This document shows, piece after piece, positions 27,110 through 36,165 of a DNA stretch of 64,000 nucleotides (position 1 is the stretch's first letter; the number at the start of each line of letters is the position of its first letter). This stretch comes from Afipia sp. (GTDB taxonomy: Bacteria > Pseudomonadota > Alphaproteobacteria > Rhizobiales > Xanthobacteraceae). The translations under genes and the position numbers were made by a program. The stretch spans positions 62,001 through 126,000 of the forward strand of contig JANINQ010000006.1 of the NCBI GenBank assembly GCA_024508675.1. The letters run 5' to 3'. The notes under the pieces were generated by a model, which did not search any database, was not told the DNA's origin, and saw only the letters and a program-made list of their open reading frames with translations.

Positions 27110-27747
27110 AAAGCGCGCGCTTGCATGAGGACGGACTGCATCGCTGCCCGTGGCCGGGCGATGATCCGCTTTACATGGCCTATCACGACACCGAATGGGG
27201 CGTGCCGGAATACGACGACCGCGCGCTGTTCGAAAAGCTGATCCTTGACGGCTTTCAGGCTGGACTGTCGTGGATCACCATCCTGCGCAAGCGCGACAAC
27301 TTCCGCAAAGCCTTCGACGATTTCGAACCGTCCAAGATCGTGCGTTACAGCGACAAGAAGATCGCGGCGCTGATGAACGATGCGGGGATCGTGCGCAACC
27401 GCGCCAAGATCGAAGGCACGGTGAACAGCGCGAAGGCCTACCTGAAGATCATGGAGGAAGGCCGAAATTCTAAGGAAGGATCTGGCTTCTCTGCATTCCT
27501 CTGGGACTTCATGGACGGCAAGCCGAAGATCAACAATTTCAAAACCACGGCGTCCGTCCCCGCCGCAACCCCTGTCTCGACCAAAATGTCGAAGGAGCTG
27601 GTCGCGCGCGGCTTCAAATTCGTCGGGCCAACCATCGTCTACGCCTTCATGCAGGCCACCGGCATGGTCAACGATCATCTCGTGACCTGTCATTGTCATG
27701 AAACGTGCAGCAAGCTGAAGAAGCCGAAGCGCAAGACGGCAAAATAA
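27106..27747 (+). CDS. tag: DNA-3-methyladenine glycosylase I
   Basis: A 213-residue Tag protein that removes 3-methyladenine from alkylated DNA. RCPWPGDDPLYMAYHDTEWG gives zinc ligands Cys14 and His27, and MVNDHLVTC gives His191 and Cys195; the 13- and 4-residue spacings match the E. coli enzyme. WITILRKRDNFRKAF is the HhH-type substrate region. The C-terminal tail is Lys-rich. Start overlaps the ygfZ stop; its own stop overlaps the next start by one base (TAATG). Confidence 0.95.
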   Translation: MKSARLHEDGLHRCPWPGDDPLYMAYHDTEWGVPEYDDRALFEKLILDGFQAGLSWITILRKRDNFRKAFDDFEPSKIVRYSDKKIAALMNDAGIVRNRAKIEGTVNSAKAYLKIMEEGRNSKEGSGFSAFLWDFMDGKPKINNFKTTASVPAATPVSTKMSKELVARGFKFVGPTIVYAFMQATGMVNDHLVTCHCHETCSKLKKPKRKTAK

Positions 27748-28352
27748 TGAAGAAGCCATCCAAAACAGCGTTGCGCGCGTGGCAGCGCATGCTGTCGGGC
27801 CGCCGCCTCGATCTGCTCGATCCCTCGCCGCTGGACATCGAGATCGAAGACATCGCGCACGGCCTTGCGCGTGTGGCGCGCTGGAATGGACAGACCCACG
27901 GCGCGCACATCTTCTCGGTCGCGCAACACACGCTGCTGGTCGAAGCCGTGCTGCGCCAGCAGACACCGCGCGTCGATCATCGCATTCGCCTTGCCGCGAT
28001 GCTGCACGACGCGCCGGAATACGTCATCGGCGACATGATCTCCCCGTTCAAGGCGGTGATCGGCGGATCGTATAAAGTGGTCGAGAAGCGGCTGCTGTCG
28101 GCGATCCACATCCGCTTCGGCCTGCCCGCCGTGCTGCCTGACGAGATCGAAGCGCAGATCAAGGCCGCCGACATGGGTGCGGCCTATCTCGAGGCGACAC
28201 ATCTGGCGGGCTTCGCACAGGCCGAAGCGAGACGCCTGTTCGGCCGCGATCCGAAGCTGCCCGCGGCAACCGAAAAAGATTATGTGACGCCGTGGTCGGC
28301 GGGGCGCGCCGAAAAGCAGTTTCTGGCGCGATTCAGGGCGCTTCTCGGATAA
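27747..28352 (+). CDS. HD-domain phosphohydrolase (YfbR-like)
   Basis: A 201-residue HD-family protein: His61 in SVAQHTLL, then the HD pair His87-Asp88 in AMLHDAPEYVIGD, a pattern seen in YfbR-like 5'-nucleotidases. Probable dNMP phosphohydrolase, but substrate is inferred only. Start is fixed by the TAATG overlap with tag. The surrounding base-excision gene suggests a link to nucleotide or DNA hygiene (inference). Confidence 0.86.
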   Translation: MKKPSKTALRAWQRMLSGRRLDLLDPSPLDIEIEDIAHGLARVARWNGQTHGAHIFSVAQHTLLVEAVLRQQTPRVDHRIRLAAMLHDAPEYVIGDMISPFKAVIGGSYKVVEKRLLSAIHIRFGLPAVLPDEIEAQIKAADMGAAYLEATHLAGFAQAEARRLFGRDPKLPAATEKDYVTPWSAGRAEKQFLARFRALLG

Positions 28353-28441
28353 CGGCCCGCCGTCTGCCCACGGCATGTTTGCCCTGCAGCATGACGCGCA
28401 AGGATCGCGGGCATATACTCCGGCGGAACATAAGGACCGCC

Positions 28442-28948
28442 ATGATTCACGTCTGTTCGCTTGCCGCCCTTCCCTCCACTGTGGAGGCCACCGGCGCGCA
28501 ACACATCCTCACGGTGATGGCCAATGTCGGCCAGGTGGTGCGCCCGGCATCGGTGCTGGAGAGCAATCACCTGCGCATCCAGATGGACGACATCAACGAA
28601 CCGGCAAACGGCTTCACCGCACCGTCATATGAGCATGTCGAGGAAGCGCTGACGTTCATCCGCAAGTGGGACCGCAGCGCGCCGATGGTGATCCACTGTT
28701 ATGCCGGGATCAGCCGCTCCACCGCGAGCGCCTTCATGGCGGCCTGCGCGCTCAATCCCCATCGCGACGAAACCTCCATCGCCCGGCAGATGCGTTCGGC
28801 TTCCCCGAGCGCGTACCCGAACCGGCTGATCGTCACGCTGGCGGACCGGCTGCTTGGCCGGGGCGGACGCATGGTCCGCGCGCTCGATGCCATGGGGCCG
28901 AGCAACATGAGCATCGAAGGCAAGCCGTTCCGCGTGGAGATTGAATGA
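28442..28948 (+). CDS. Tyrosine phosphatase-like protein (DSP family)
   Basis: A 168-residue protein with a cysteine phosphatase loop HCYAGISRS (nucleophile Cys86, Arg92) and an upstream Asp pair near residue 49-50 that may act as general acid. The family is annotated as tyrosine or dual-specificity phosphatase-like in alphaproteobacteria. ATG at 28442 has AAGGA at good spacing. A REP-like repeat follows directly. Confidence 0.82.
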   Translation: MIHVCSLAALPSTVEATGAQHILTVMANVGQVVRPASVLESNHLRIQMDDINEPANGFTAPSYEHVEEALTFIRKWDRSAPMVIHCYAGISRSTASAFMAACALNPHRDETSIARQMRSASPSAYPNRLIVTLADRLLGRGGRMVRALDAMGPSNMSIEGKPFRVEIE

Positions 28949-28952
28949 GACT

Positions 28953-29024
28953 CGTCATTGCGAGCGAAGCGAAGCAATCCACCTTACAGCGGATTGCTTC
29001 GTCGCTATGCTCCTCGCAATGACG
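28953..29024. repeat. REP-like repeat, copy A
   Basis: CGTCATTGCGAGCGAAGCG.. on the left and its approximate inverse ..GCTCCTCGCAATGACG on the right form an imperfect hairpin. Related copies are at 40724-40842 and 53192-53270. It separates the phosphatase gene from the NadQ-type regulator. Confidence 0.9.
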
Positions 29025-29037
29025 GGGCTTCTACCTC

Positions 29038-30015
29038 ATGACCGATAAAGTCCTCACACCCATCGAAATCGGGCTGACGGCGGCGATCGTGTCGGTCGAC
29101 GGCAATGAGCCGTCGATCCTGACCGCATCCGGCGGCGGCGATCTGGATGGGCTGCCGTTCGGTCCGTTCGATGCGCTGGCTCACCGCACGCTGGAAATCG
29201 GCCTGCGCGCGTGGGTGGAAGAACAGACCGGCCTGCGTCTCGGCTATGTCGAGCAGCTCTATACGTTCGGCGACCGCGGACGCCACGCCCAGCGCGGCGA
29301 CACCGATGTGCACGTCGCTTCCGTCGGCTATCTCGCGCTGACCCGCGCGGCGGACAACACCTCCAAGCCGCAGGTGGCGGGCGCGACCTTCAAGCCGTGG
29401 TACCGCTATTTCCCGTGGGAAGACTGGCGCGACGCGCCACCGCCGATGATCGAGAAAGAGATTCTTCCCGCACTGGAAACCTGGGCGGCACAATCCGAAA
29501 AGCCCGACGCCGCTCGCGCACTGTCGCGCGCCGACCGTGTGCGGCTTTATTTCGGCGCTCATGGTGCGCCATGGGACGAGGAGCGCGTGCTCGACCGCTA
29601 TGAACTGCTCTATGAAGCCGGGCTGATCGAGGAAGCACGTCGCGACGGGCGGCCCGCCGCGCTGGCGCGCAAGACCTTGCCGCCGCTCGGGGCGCCGATG
29701 CGTTTCGACCACCGCCGGATTCTCGCCACCGCCATCGCGCGGCTGCGCGCCAAGCTGAAATATCGCCCGGTGGTGTTTGAACTTCTGCCCCCGGAGTTCA
29801 CACTAACCGAATTGCAGCGGACCGTTGAAGCGATCTCGGGGCGTCATTTGCACAAGCAGAATTTCCGCCGGCTGGTGGAGGCCGGCGCGCTGGTCGAGCC
29901 GACCGGCGAAATGTCCACCCGGACCGGCGGGCGGCCAGCGGCGCTGTTTCGCTTTCGCCGCGAAGTCTTGCAGGAACGCCCCGCGCCCGGACTGCGCGTG
30001 CGCGGACGGCGCTGA
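29038..30015 (+). CDS. nadQ: NadQ-type regulator of NAD synthesis (Nudix-like + winged helix)
   Basis: A 325-residue protein with an N-terminal Nudix-like domain (about 10-165) and a C-terminal winged-helix region (about 235-310; FTLTELQRTVEAISGRHLHK). The Nudix box is degenerate (RAWVEEQTGLRLG in place of REUxEExGU), so it probably senses a nucleotide rather than hydrolyses one. This architecture matches the COG4111 family, called NAD regulator in Alphaproteobacteria (NadQ), and relates to NrtR. The nadABC genes lie 5 kb downstream and carry matching palindromes upstream of nadA. Assignment combines family memory with this context. Confidence 0.82.
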   Translation: MTDKVLTPIEIGLTAAIVSVDGNEPSILTASGGGDLDGLPFGPFDALAHRTLEIGLRAWVEEQTGLRLGYVEQLYTFGDRGRHAQRGDTDVHVASVGYLALTRAADNTSKPQVAGATFKPWYRYFPWEDWRDAPPPMIEKEILPALETWAAQSEKPDAARALSRADRVRLYFGAHGAPWDEERVLDRYELLYEAGLIEEARRDGRPAALARKTLPPLGAPMRFDHRRILATAIARLRAKLKYRPVVFELLPPEFTLTELQRTVEAISGRHLHKQNFRRLVEAGALVEPTGEMSTRTGGRPAALFRFRREVLQERPAPGLRVRGRR

Positions 30016-30102
30016 CGTTTAGGTCCCGTTTTCGGGACGATATGGATTTTCGCGCGACCCGAAGCCTGCGCCAGGCGCAGGCGGATCGCGCAAGGAGGAA
30101 CG

Positions 30103-32790
30103 ATGGAGTTTATTGCGCTTGTCATTGCCATTGTTGCGGCATTTATCGCCCGCAAGGCGACCATGCGGACGGAAGAACTCAACGCGCGCCTGACGCGGCT
30201 TGAAGCCTCGCTCGCAGGCGGCATTCGTCCGGCGGGGCTGGCGACGGAGACGTCCGTGGCGCCGCCGATCGTGCCGGAGACCACAGCATCCGAAACCGAA
30301 ACAGCCGAACGGGTGCCATCCGCACCGCCGCCGCTGCCGACCGGAGGCGCGCCGTATCAAAGGCCGGTGGAGGACACTGCAAGGACATCGGCCGCGACAT
30401 CCGCTGAAGCACCGGAAGCACGAATTGGCTTTGAGGAAAGAATCGGCACCCGCTGGGTGGTTTGGGTCGGCGGCCTCACGCTCGCGCTCGGCGGCATTTT
30501 CCTTGTCAAGTATTCGATCGAAGCCGGTCTGATCAGCGACAAGGTGCGCGTGCTGCTCGGCGGCCTGTTCGCGCTGGCGCTGCTCGCTGTCGGCGAAGTC
30601 GCGCGCCGCAAGGAAAATCTTTCCTCCATCGCGCCGCTGCCGATTGCCAACATTCCCGCCATTCTCACCGCAGCCGGAACGGCTGTCGCGTTCGCGACCG
30701 TCTATGCGGCCTACGCACTCTATGGTTTCCTCACGCCGCCTGTTGCCTTCGTCCTGCTCGGCGCAGTCGCGCTCGGCACGCTTGCCGCGGCGCTGTTGCA
30801 TGGCCCCGCTCTTGCGGGCCTCGGCGTCGTCGGCGCGTTCGTCACGCCGGTGCTGGTGTCGTCGGACAAGCCCGATTACTGGGCGCTCTACATCTATATC
30901 GCCATCGTCACCGCCGCCGCTTTTGCTCTGGCCCGTATCCGGATGTGGCGCTGGCTCGCGGTCACCACCATCGTGTTCAGCGCCGTCTGGATGGCACCGG
31001 GCATTGATAACGTCGCGACATTCGCACCGCACGCCTTCCACATGATCGCGGGCTTCGCGCTCGCGGCTGTCATGGTCGTGGCCGGATTCATGTTCGGTCC
31101 CACGGCGGAGCCGGGCCGCATCGAGCGGGTGTCGTCGTTCTCGCTCGATGTGTTCCTCGCCGGAGCGATGGTGCTGGTGCTCACCAACAATCACGCCGAC
31201 GCGTCGTTGATCGTGTTCGCGCTGCTGGTCGCAGCCACGTTCGTCATCGCCTGGCGCACGGACAGCGCCGTCGGAGCCATCGGCGCAGCAGCGCTGTTCG
31301 TCTTCGTGGTGTTCGCCGAATGGGCGGTCCGCGCCAATCCCGATCTCGCCGTCGTCGCCGGTGGTCCCCTGCCCGGCATCGGCACGCGCGCCGATGACGG
31401 CTCGATCAGCATGCATCTCATCGCAGCGGCCGGCTTCGGCGCAGCCTTCGGTGCGGCGGGCTTCCTTGCGCAGGGCCGGTCCATCGGCGCAATCGTCCCC
31501 GTGGTCTGGGCAGCGGCGGGCGTGTTCACGCCGCTGGCACTGCTGGTCGCGCTCTATGCACGCATCGCACATCTGGACCGTTCGATCCCGTTCGCGATCA
31601 TCGCCATCGCGGTTGCTGCGGCATTCGCCGCGATCACTGAAGTCCTGACCCGCCGCGAGGCGCGTCCGGGCCAGATGATCGCAACCGCGCTCTACGCCAC
31701 CGGCACGCTTGCCGCGCTGGCGCTGGCCTTCACTTTCGCGCTGGAAAAGGGCTGGCTCACCATCGCGCTGGCGCTGATGTCGCTCGGCACCGCATGGATT
31801 TCAATGAAGCGGCCGATCCCGTTCCTGCGTTCGCTTGCGGCCATTCTCGCCGGCATCGTGGTGCTGCGGATCGGCTATGAGCCGCGCATCGCCGGAAACG
31901 ATCTCGGCACCACGCCGATCTTCAACTGGCTGCTGCTCGGCTACGGCATTCCGGCGGCGTCGTTCTGGCTCGGCTCGTATTTCCTGCGCAAGCGCGGCGA
32001 CGACGCGCCGCTGCGCAGCGTCGAGGCGGCCGCGATCCTGTTCACGGTGCTGCTCGCCTTCACCGAGATCCGCCACTACATCAACAACGGCAACATCTAT
32101 CGCACGTCAGCGACCCTGATCGAGTTCGGCCTGCAGGTCTGCGCCGCGCTGGCGATGGCGATCGGCCTCGAACGGCTTTGCATGCGGACCAACAGCATCA
32201 TCCACAACATCGGCGCGCTGCTGCTGACATGGTTCGCCGGTCTTGCGATCCTGTTCGGGCTGTTCTTCATGGAGAATCCGGCGATCTGGAGGATCGAGAT
32301 CGCGGGCAAGTTCGTCAACCCGCTGATTCTCGGCTATGCGATCCCGGCCATCCTCGCGCTGCTGCTGTCCTATGCAGTGGCGGGACGCCGCGCCGCGGCC
32401 TATGCCAACACCATCGCGGCCGGCGCGCTGGTTCTGGCGCTGGCGTACATTACGCTGGAGATCAGGCGGCTCTATCACGGCCCGTTCCTCGACAGCTCGC
32501 GCACCTTCGACGCCGAGCAATACACCTACTCGGTGGCGTGGCTGGTGTTCGGTGTGGTGCTGCTGGGCATCGGCCTGCTGCTGCCGTCGCAGCGCGCGCG
32601 CCTCGCCTCGGCGGTAATGATCGCCATTACCGTGCTCAAGGTGTTCCTGATCGACATGTCGAACCTGACCGGCGCCTACCGCGCATTCTCGTTCATCGGT
32701 CTGGGCCTCGTGCTGGTCGCGATCGGATGGCTGTATCAGCGCATCCTGTTCCGGCAAACGAAAACGCCGCCGGCTCATCCGGCGGCGTGA
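30103..32790 (+). CDS. DUF2339 polytopic membrane protein
   Basis: An 895-residue protein with one N-terminal membrane anchor, a coiled-coil-like segment (TEELNARLTRLEASLAGG), a Pro/Thr-rich linker to about residue 110, and then more than 20 hydrophobic helices. ERIGTRWVVWVGGLTLALGG at about residue 110 is the DUF2339 entry motif. Function unknown; such proteins are often single-copy in alphaproteobacteria. AGGAGG precedes the ATG at 30103. A GC hairpin overlaps the last codons. Confidence 0.9.
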   Translation: MEFIALVIAIVAAFIARKATMRTEELNARLTRLEASLAGGIRPAGLATETSVAPPIVPETTASETETAERVPSAPPPLPTGGAPYQRPVEDTARTSAATSAEAPEARIGFEERIGTRWVVWVGGLTLALGGIFLVKYSIEAGLISDKVRVLLGGLFALALLAVGEVARRKENLSSIAPLPIANIPAILTAAGTAVAFATVYAAYALYGFLTPPVAFVLLGAVALGTLAAALLHGPALAGLGVVGAFVTPVLVSSDKPDYWALYIYIAIVTAAAFALARIRMWRWLAVTTIVFSAVWMAPGIDNVATFAPHAFHMIAGFALAAVMVVAGFMFGPTAEPGRIERVSSFSLDVFLAGAMVLVLTNNHADASLIVFALLVAATFVIAWRTDSAVGAIGAAALFVFVVFAEWAVRANPDLAVVAGGPLPGIGTRADDGSISMHLIAAAGFGAAFGAAGFLAQGRSIGAIVPVVWAAAGVFTPLALLVALYARIAHLDRSIPFAIIAIAVAAAFAAITEVLTRREARPGQMIATALYATGTLAALALAFTFALEKGWLTIALALMSLGTAWISMKRPIPFLRSLAAILAGIVVLRIGYEPRIAGNDLGTTPIFNWLLLGYGIPAASFWLGSYFLRKRGDDAPLRSVEAAAILFTVLLAFTEIRHYINNGNIYRTSATLIEFGLQVCAALAMAIGLERLCMRTNSIIHNIGALLLTWFAGLAILFGLFFMENPAIWRIEIAGKFVNPLILGYAIPAILALLLSYAVAGRRAAAYANTIAAGALVLALAYITLEIRRLYHGPFLDSSRTFDAEQYTYSVAWLVFGVVLLGIGLLLPSQRARLASAVMIAITVLKVFLIDMSNLTGAYRAFSFIGLGLVLVAIGWLYQRILFRQTKTPPAHPAA

Positions 32791-32799
32791 TGTGCTGAA

Positions 32800-32917
32800 C
32801 CCTCATCCTGAGGAGCGCGCAGTTGCGCGCGTCTCGAAGGATGAGGAGGGCTTAAAGATTGCATCAATACTCTCATGGTTCGAGACGGCGCTAAAGAAGC
32901 GCCTCCTCACCATGAGG
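32800..32917. repeat. Paired hairpin repeat (BIME-like)
   Basis: Two hairpins in opposite orientation: CCCTCATCCT..AGGATGAGGAGGG (32800-32850) with an inner GCGCGC..GCGCGC stem, and CTCATGGT..ACCATGAG (32872-32917) with inner GGCGC..GCGCC. Both share the TCTCGAAGG/TTCGAGAC element. Looks like a dispersed intergenic repeat rather than a terminator. Confidence 0.8.
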
Positions 32918-32936
32918 CTTCATGCACGAAGCAAGT

Positions 32937-33479
32937 TTACTCGCTCGCGGAGCGGCGCAGTTCCAGCGCCGGTTCGCTGCGGGCCGCAACCGGCTTCACC
33001 TCGGCGCGCGGCGTCGCATCCGCCGACTGCGTCACGCCCGGCGCGCGCAGCGAACGGGGACGCGAGATCGACCGCGCGAGGAACACGCGTGCGTTGCCAT
33101 GCTTGCGGAAATCGCAATAAGCGAAGCCCATGCCCGACACCGCGCCGCGGAAGCTGACATTGCTGGTCTTGTCCAGATTGAAGCACGGCTCGAAGGGAAT
33201 GCCCTTGATCGACGCGCAAATCTGCTGGCCACGAACCTGAAGCGTATTGCTCGGCAGCCGCATATGGCGGGCCTCGCCGGCACCGCCGAACTGCACCGCG
33301 CCAGCGGCCGCGCCATCATAGGTGATCTTGCCGACACCCTTGGTGCCGTCGAAACAGGTGAAGGCGAACATCTTGTTCGCGACGAACTTGCGCGCTTCGT
33401 CCGCATTCATGTTTTCTGCGAGGACAGGCGCTGCAAATGATCCGGCGAGCACGGCTCCAAGAACGACGCGGGCGAGCAT
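32937..33479 (-). CDS. Secreted conserved hypothetical protein
   Basis: A 180-residue protein with a signal peptide (1-21, ending VLA) and a compact domain with five cysteines (FTCFDGTKG, QQICASIKGI, FEPCFNL, FAYCDF). The C-terminal third is Arg/Ala/Pro-rich and likely disordered. Not assigned to a named family; the pattern of paired cysteines suggests a periplasmic disulfide protein. A dyad (33570-33606) lies upstream. Confidence 0.72.
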   Translation of the reverse strand: MLARVVLGAVLAGSFAAPVLAENMNADEARKFVANKMFAFTCFDGTKGVGKITYDGAAAGAVQFGGAGEARHMRLPSNTLQVRGQQICASIKGIPFEPCFNLDKTSNVSFRGAVSGMGFAYCDFRKHGNARVFLARSISRPRSLRAPGVTQSADATPRAEVKPVAARSEPALELRRSASE

Positions 33480-33569
33480 GCGGGCTACTCCAACTGACTG
33501 ACTGCGGGTTCGAACAACCGGCCGGGCGAAAATCGCCCGGCGGTTTACGCCTTAACCCGGTGATTACCA

Positions 33570-33606
33570 TACCAACCATGGCAACATTGGCGCATCATGG
33601 TTGGTA
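33570..33606. repeat. Inverted repeat between acuI and the secreted protein gene
   Basis: TACCAACCATG is repeated in inverse at 33596-33606 with a 15-base loop. It lies just past the acuI stop and upstream of the next gene, so it may end acuI transcripts or act as an operator. There is no T-run. Confidence 0.5.
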
Positions 33607-33620
33607 AAGTCTGAACGTCC

Positions 33621-34607
33621 TCAGGAAATTCTCACCACCGTCCGGCCGCGAAGCTGCCCGGCGAGAATTTTCGGCGCCGCGTCGAAAACCTCCTCCAGAC
33701 TAATTTCCGTAGTCATTTCAGCGAGTTTCGCATGGTCTACATCGGTCGCGATGCGGGCCCAGGCGGCCTTTCGCGGCTCGATCGGGCACATCACGGAATC
33801 GATGCCCAAAAGGCACACTCCGCGCAAAATGAAAGGCGCGACCGAGGACGGCAGATCCATACCGCCCGCCAGACCACAGGCCGCAATCGCGCCGCCGTAC
33901 TTCGTCATCGACAGCAGATTTGCCAGCGTGGTGGAGCCGACGCTGTCGACACCGCCCGCCCAGCGCTCCTTGGCCAGTGGCTTCGCCGGAGCCGAGAGTT
34001 CGTTGCGGTCGATCACTTCCGCCGCGCCGAGACCGCGCAGATAATCCGCTTCCGCAGCACGGCCGGTCGAGGCGATGACATGGAAGCCGAGCTTGGCGAG
34101 AATCGCCACGGCCACCGAACCGACGCCGCCGGCTGCGCCGGTGACGATCACCGGGCCGCTCTTCGGCGTGAGGCCGTGCTTCTCCAGCGCCAGCACCGAC
34201 AGCATCGCGGTGAAACCCGCAGTGCCGATCGCCATCGCCTGACGCCCGGTCATGCCGTCCGGCAGACGCACCAGCCAGTCGCCCTTGACGCGCGCCTTCT
34301 CTGCATACGCACCGAGATGAGTTTCACTCAGGCCCCAGCCGGTGGAGACAACCTTGTCGCCCGCCTTCCAGGCCGGATGCGACGAGTCCAGAACCGTGCC
34401 CGCGAAATCGACACCGGCGATCATCGGGAAGCGGCGCACCACCGGCGACTTGCCGGTGACGGCGAGGCCGTCCTTGTAATTCACCGTCGACCACTCGACC
34501 GCAACAGTGACGTCGCCCTCCATCAGTTCGGCTTCGTCGAACTGCGTCAGCGCCGCCGTGGTGCCTTTCTCGGCCTTGTCGATCCTGATTGCCTTGAAGG
34601 TTGCCAA
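33621..34607 (-). CDS. acuI: AcuI/YhdH-type NADPH quinone oxidoreductase (acrylyl-CoA reductase family)
   Basis: A 328-residue MDR-superfamily enzyme lacking zinc ligands. [16 protein letters not shown] at the N-terminus and [20 protein letters not shown] (NADPH loop, near 155) match YhdH/AcuI, which reduces acrylyl-CoA to propionyl-CoA. Start is TTG at 34607, with AAGGAG seven bases upstream; no ATG is available in the right place. Divergent from nadA with about 290 bp between them. Confidence 0.88.
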   Translation of the reverse strand: MATFKAIRIDKAEKGTTAALTQFDEAELMEGDVTVAVEWSTVNYKDGLAVTGKSPVVRRFPMIAGVDFAGTVLDSSHPAWKAGDKVVSTGWGLSETHLGAYAEKARVKGDWLVRLPDGMTGRQAMAIGTAGFTAMLSVLALEKHGLTPKSGPVIVTGAAGGVGSVAVAILAKLGFHVIASTGRAAEADYLRGLGAAEVIDRNELSAPAKPLAKERWAGGVDSVGSTTLANLLSMTKYGGAIAACGLAGGMDLPSSVAPFILRGVCLLGIDSVMCPIEPRKAAWARIATDVDHAKLAEMTTEISLEEVFDAAPKILAGQLRGRTVVRIS

Positions 34608-34769
34608 ACCCGCTCTCCTTTTTCTTGTGTGTTGGAATCCGGCCCCCTGATTGGCCGCTCCGGCTGGCTTTGCCAAGCCCTCTCTCCTGCCGGTTAGAGC
34701 CGATGCATTTCCGCCATGCGGGAATTTCCGAACACAGCGCTGGCGAGGGCCTGACCAAGATGCTATATT

Positions 34770-34795
34770 TGTTTTGCTCGTTTTGAGTATAATGG
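34770..34795. promoter_or_regulatory. Candidate NadQ operator, distal site
   Basis: TGCTC-N4-TGAGTATA at 34775-34791, the same half-site arrangement as the palindrome at 34854-34882, in the nadA upstream region. The left arm is poorly conserved, so this is the weaker site. Confidence 0.55.
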
Positions 34796-34853
34796 GGCGA
34801 GCAAAGAACCAGAGTTCGAAACACCGGCCCAAAAAGGCCGGATTTCTCAAAAT

Positions 34854-34882
34854 CCTAATATGCTCAATATGAGTATATTAGG
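34854..34882. promoter_or_regulatory. Candidate NadQ operator, proximal near-perfect palindrome
   Basis: CCTAATATGCTCA (34854-34866), three central bases, then TGAGTATATTAGG (34870-34882): 12 of 13 positions pair. It ends 18 bp before the nadA ATG, a position suited to repression of nadABC. Confidence 0.8.
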
Positions 34883-34900
34883 CAGTTTCAGGAGGCTGCG

Positions 34901-36013
34901 ATGCCGATCTCAGCAATTTACGGTCCCGACGATCTGGGGACCGGCGCACACCGTCCCGCCGACAACATTGTCCGCACCCGCCTCACCGATGCGGAGCGCG
35001 CACGCGCCTTGCCGATGCCGTCGCTGGAATGGACGCCCGAGGTCGAGCGCGCCACCGCGCATCTCTACGCCAAGGTGAAGACCGTCATTCCGGAGATCGA
35101 ATGGCCGTTCATGGCGCCCTATGTGAAGGCGATCAACGACCTCAAGCAGGAACGCGACGCCGTCATCCTCGCGCACAACTATCAGACTGCGGAGATATTC
35201 CACTGCGTGGCCGACATCGGCGGCGACTCGCTGCAATTGGCACGCGAGGCGACGAAGGTGAAGCAGAAGGTGATCGTCCAGTGCGGCGTGCACTTCATGG
35301 CCGAAACCTCGAAGATCCTGAATCCCGACAAAACCGTGCTGATCCCGGATTCGCGCGCCGGCTGTTCGCTGGCGTCCGCCATCACCGGCGCGGATGTCCG
35401 GCTGCTGCGCGAGAAGTTTCCGGGCGTGCCCGTGGTCGCCTATGTCAACACGTCTGCCGACGTGAAGGCCGAGGTGGACATCTGCTGCACATCGTCCAAC
35501 GCCGTGCAGGTGGTGGAGAGCCTTAATGCCGACACCGTCATCTTCCTGCCGGATCAGTATCTGGCGAAGTATGTCGCCTCGAAAACCAGCGTGAAGATCA
35601 TCGCCTGGAAAGGCGCGTGCGAGGTGCACGAGCGGTTCACCGGCGATGAGCTACGCACCTATCGCGAAGCCGACCCCTCGGTGCAGATCATCGCGCATCC
35701 GGAATGCCCGCCGGATGTGATCGCGGAAGCCGACTTCACCGGCTCGACCGCGCACATGATCGACTGGGTGCGCAAGCATCAGCCGAAGCGCATTGTCATG
35801 GTCACCGAATGTTCGATGGCGGACAACGTGCAGGCCGAACTGCCGCATGTCGAATTCGTCAAACCGTGCAATCTGTGCCCGCACATGAAGCGCATCACGC
35901 TGCCGAAGATTCTCGACAGCCTGCTTTACATGCGTGAGGAAGTAACGGTCGATCCGGCGATCATCGGCAATGCCCGCCGCTCGGTGGAGCGCATGATCAA
36001 CCTGAAGAATTGA
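34901..36013 (+). CDS. nadA: Quinolinate synthase NadA
   Basis: A 370-residue [4Fe-4S] enzyme that condenses iminoaspartate with dihydroxyacetone phosphate to quinolinate. [51 protein letters not shown] and [10 protein letters not shown] carry the conserved cysteines. AGGAGG precedes the ATG at 34901. First gene of nadA-nadB-nadC; its upstream region holds the two candidate NadQ sites. Confidence 0.96.
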   Translation: MPISAIYGPDDLGTGAHRPADNIVRTRLTDAERARALPMPSLEWTPEVERATAHLYAKVKTVIPEIEWPFMAPYVKAINDLKQERDAVILAHNYQTAEIFHCVADIGGDSLQLAREATKVKQKVIVQCGVHFMAETSKILNPDKTVLIPDSRAGCSLASAITGADVRLLREKFPGVPVVAYVNTSADVKAEVDICCTSSNAVQVVESLNADTVIFLPDQYLAKYVASKTSVKIIAWKGACEVHERFTGDELRTYREADPSVQIIAHPECPPDVIAEADFTGSTAHMIDWVRKHQPKRIVMVTECSMADNVQAELPHVEFVKPCNLCPHMKRITLPKILDSLLYMREEVTVDPAIIGNARRSVERMINLKN

Positions 36014-36049
36014 AGCATGCATCGGACACGATGCATCCAAAGCAAACGC

Positions 36050-36139
36050 CGTCATGCCCGGCTTTATGCCGGGCATCCACGTCTTCCTTCCTAAACGTCC
36101 GATAAGACGTGGATGGCCGGGACAAGCCCGGCCATGACG
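36050..36139. repeat. Paired-hairpin repeat inside the nad operon
   Basis: CGTCATGCCCGGC..GCCGGGCATCCACGTCTT on the left and its approximate inverse on the right (AAGACGTGGATGGCCGGGA..GCCATGACG) give two hairpins within a larger stem. It sits in the nadA-nadB gap. The same family appears in part at 54273-54295. Confidence 0.85.
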
Positions 36140-36165
36140 TCTGCAAATCTTGAAAGCTCAACATC

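Noticed and set aside
30019-31572. 517-residue open frame antisense to the DUF2339 gene
   Set aside because: Arg/Gly/Asp-rich shadow; the DUF2339 reading is clearly coding.
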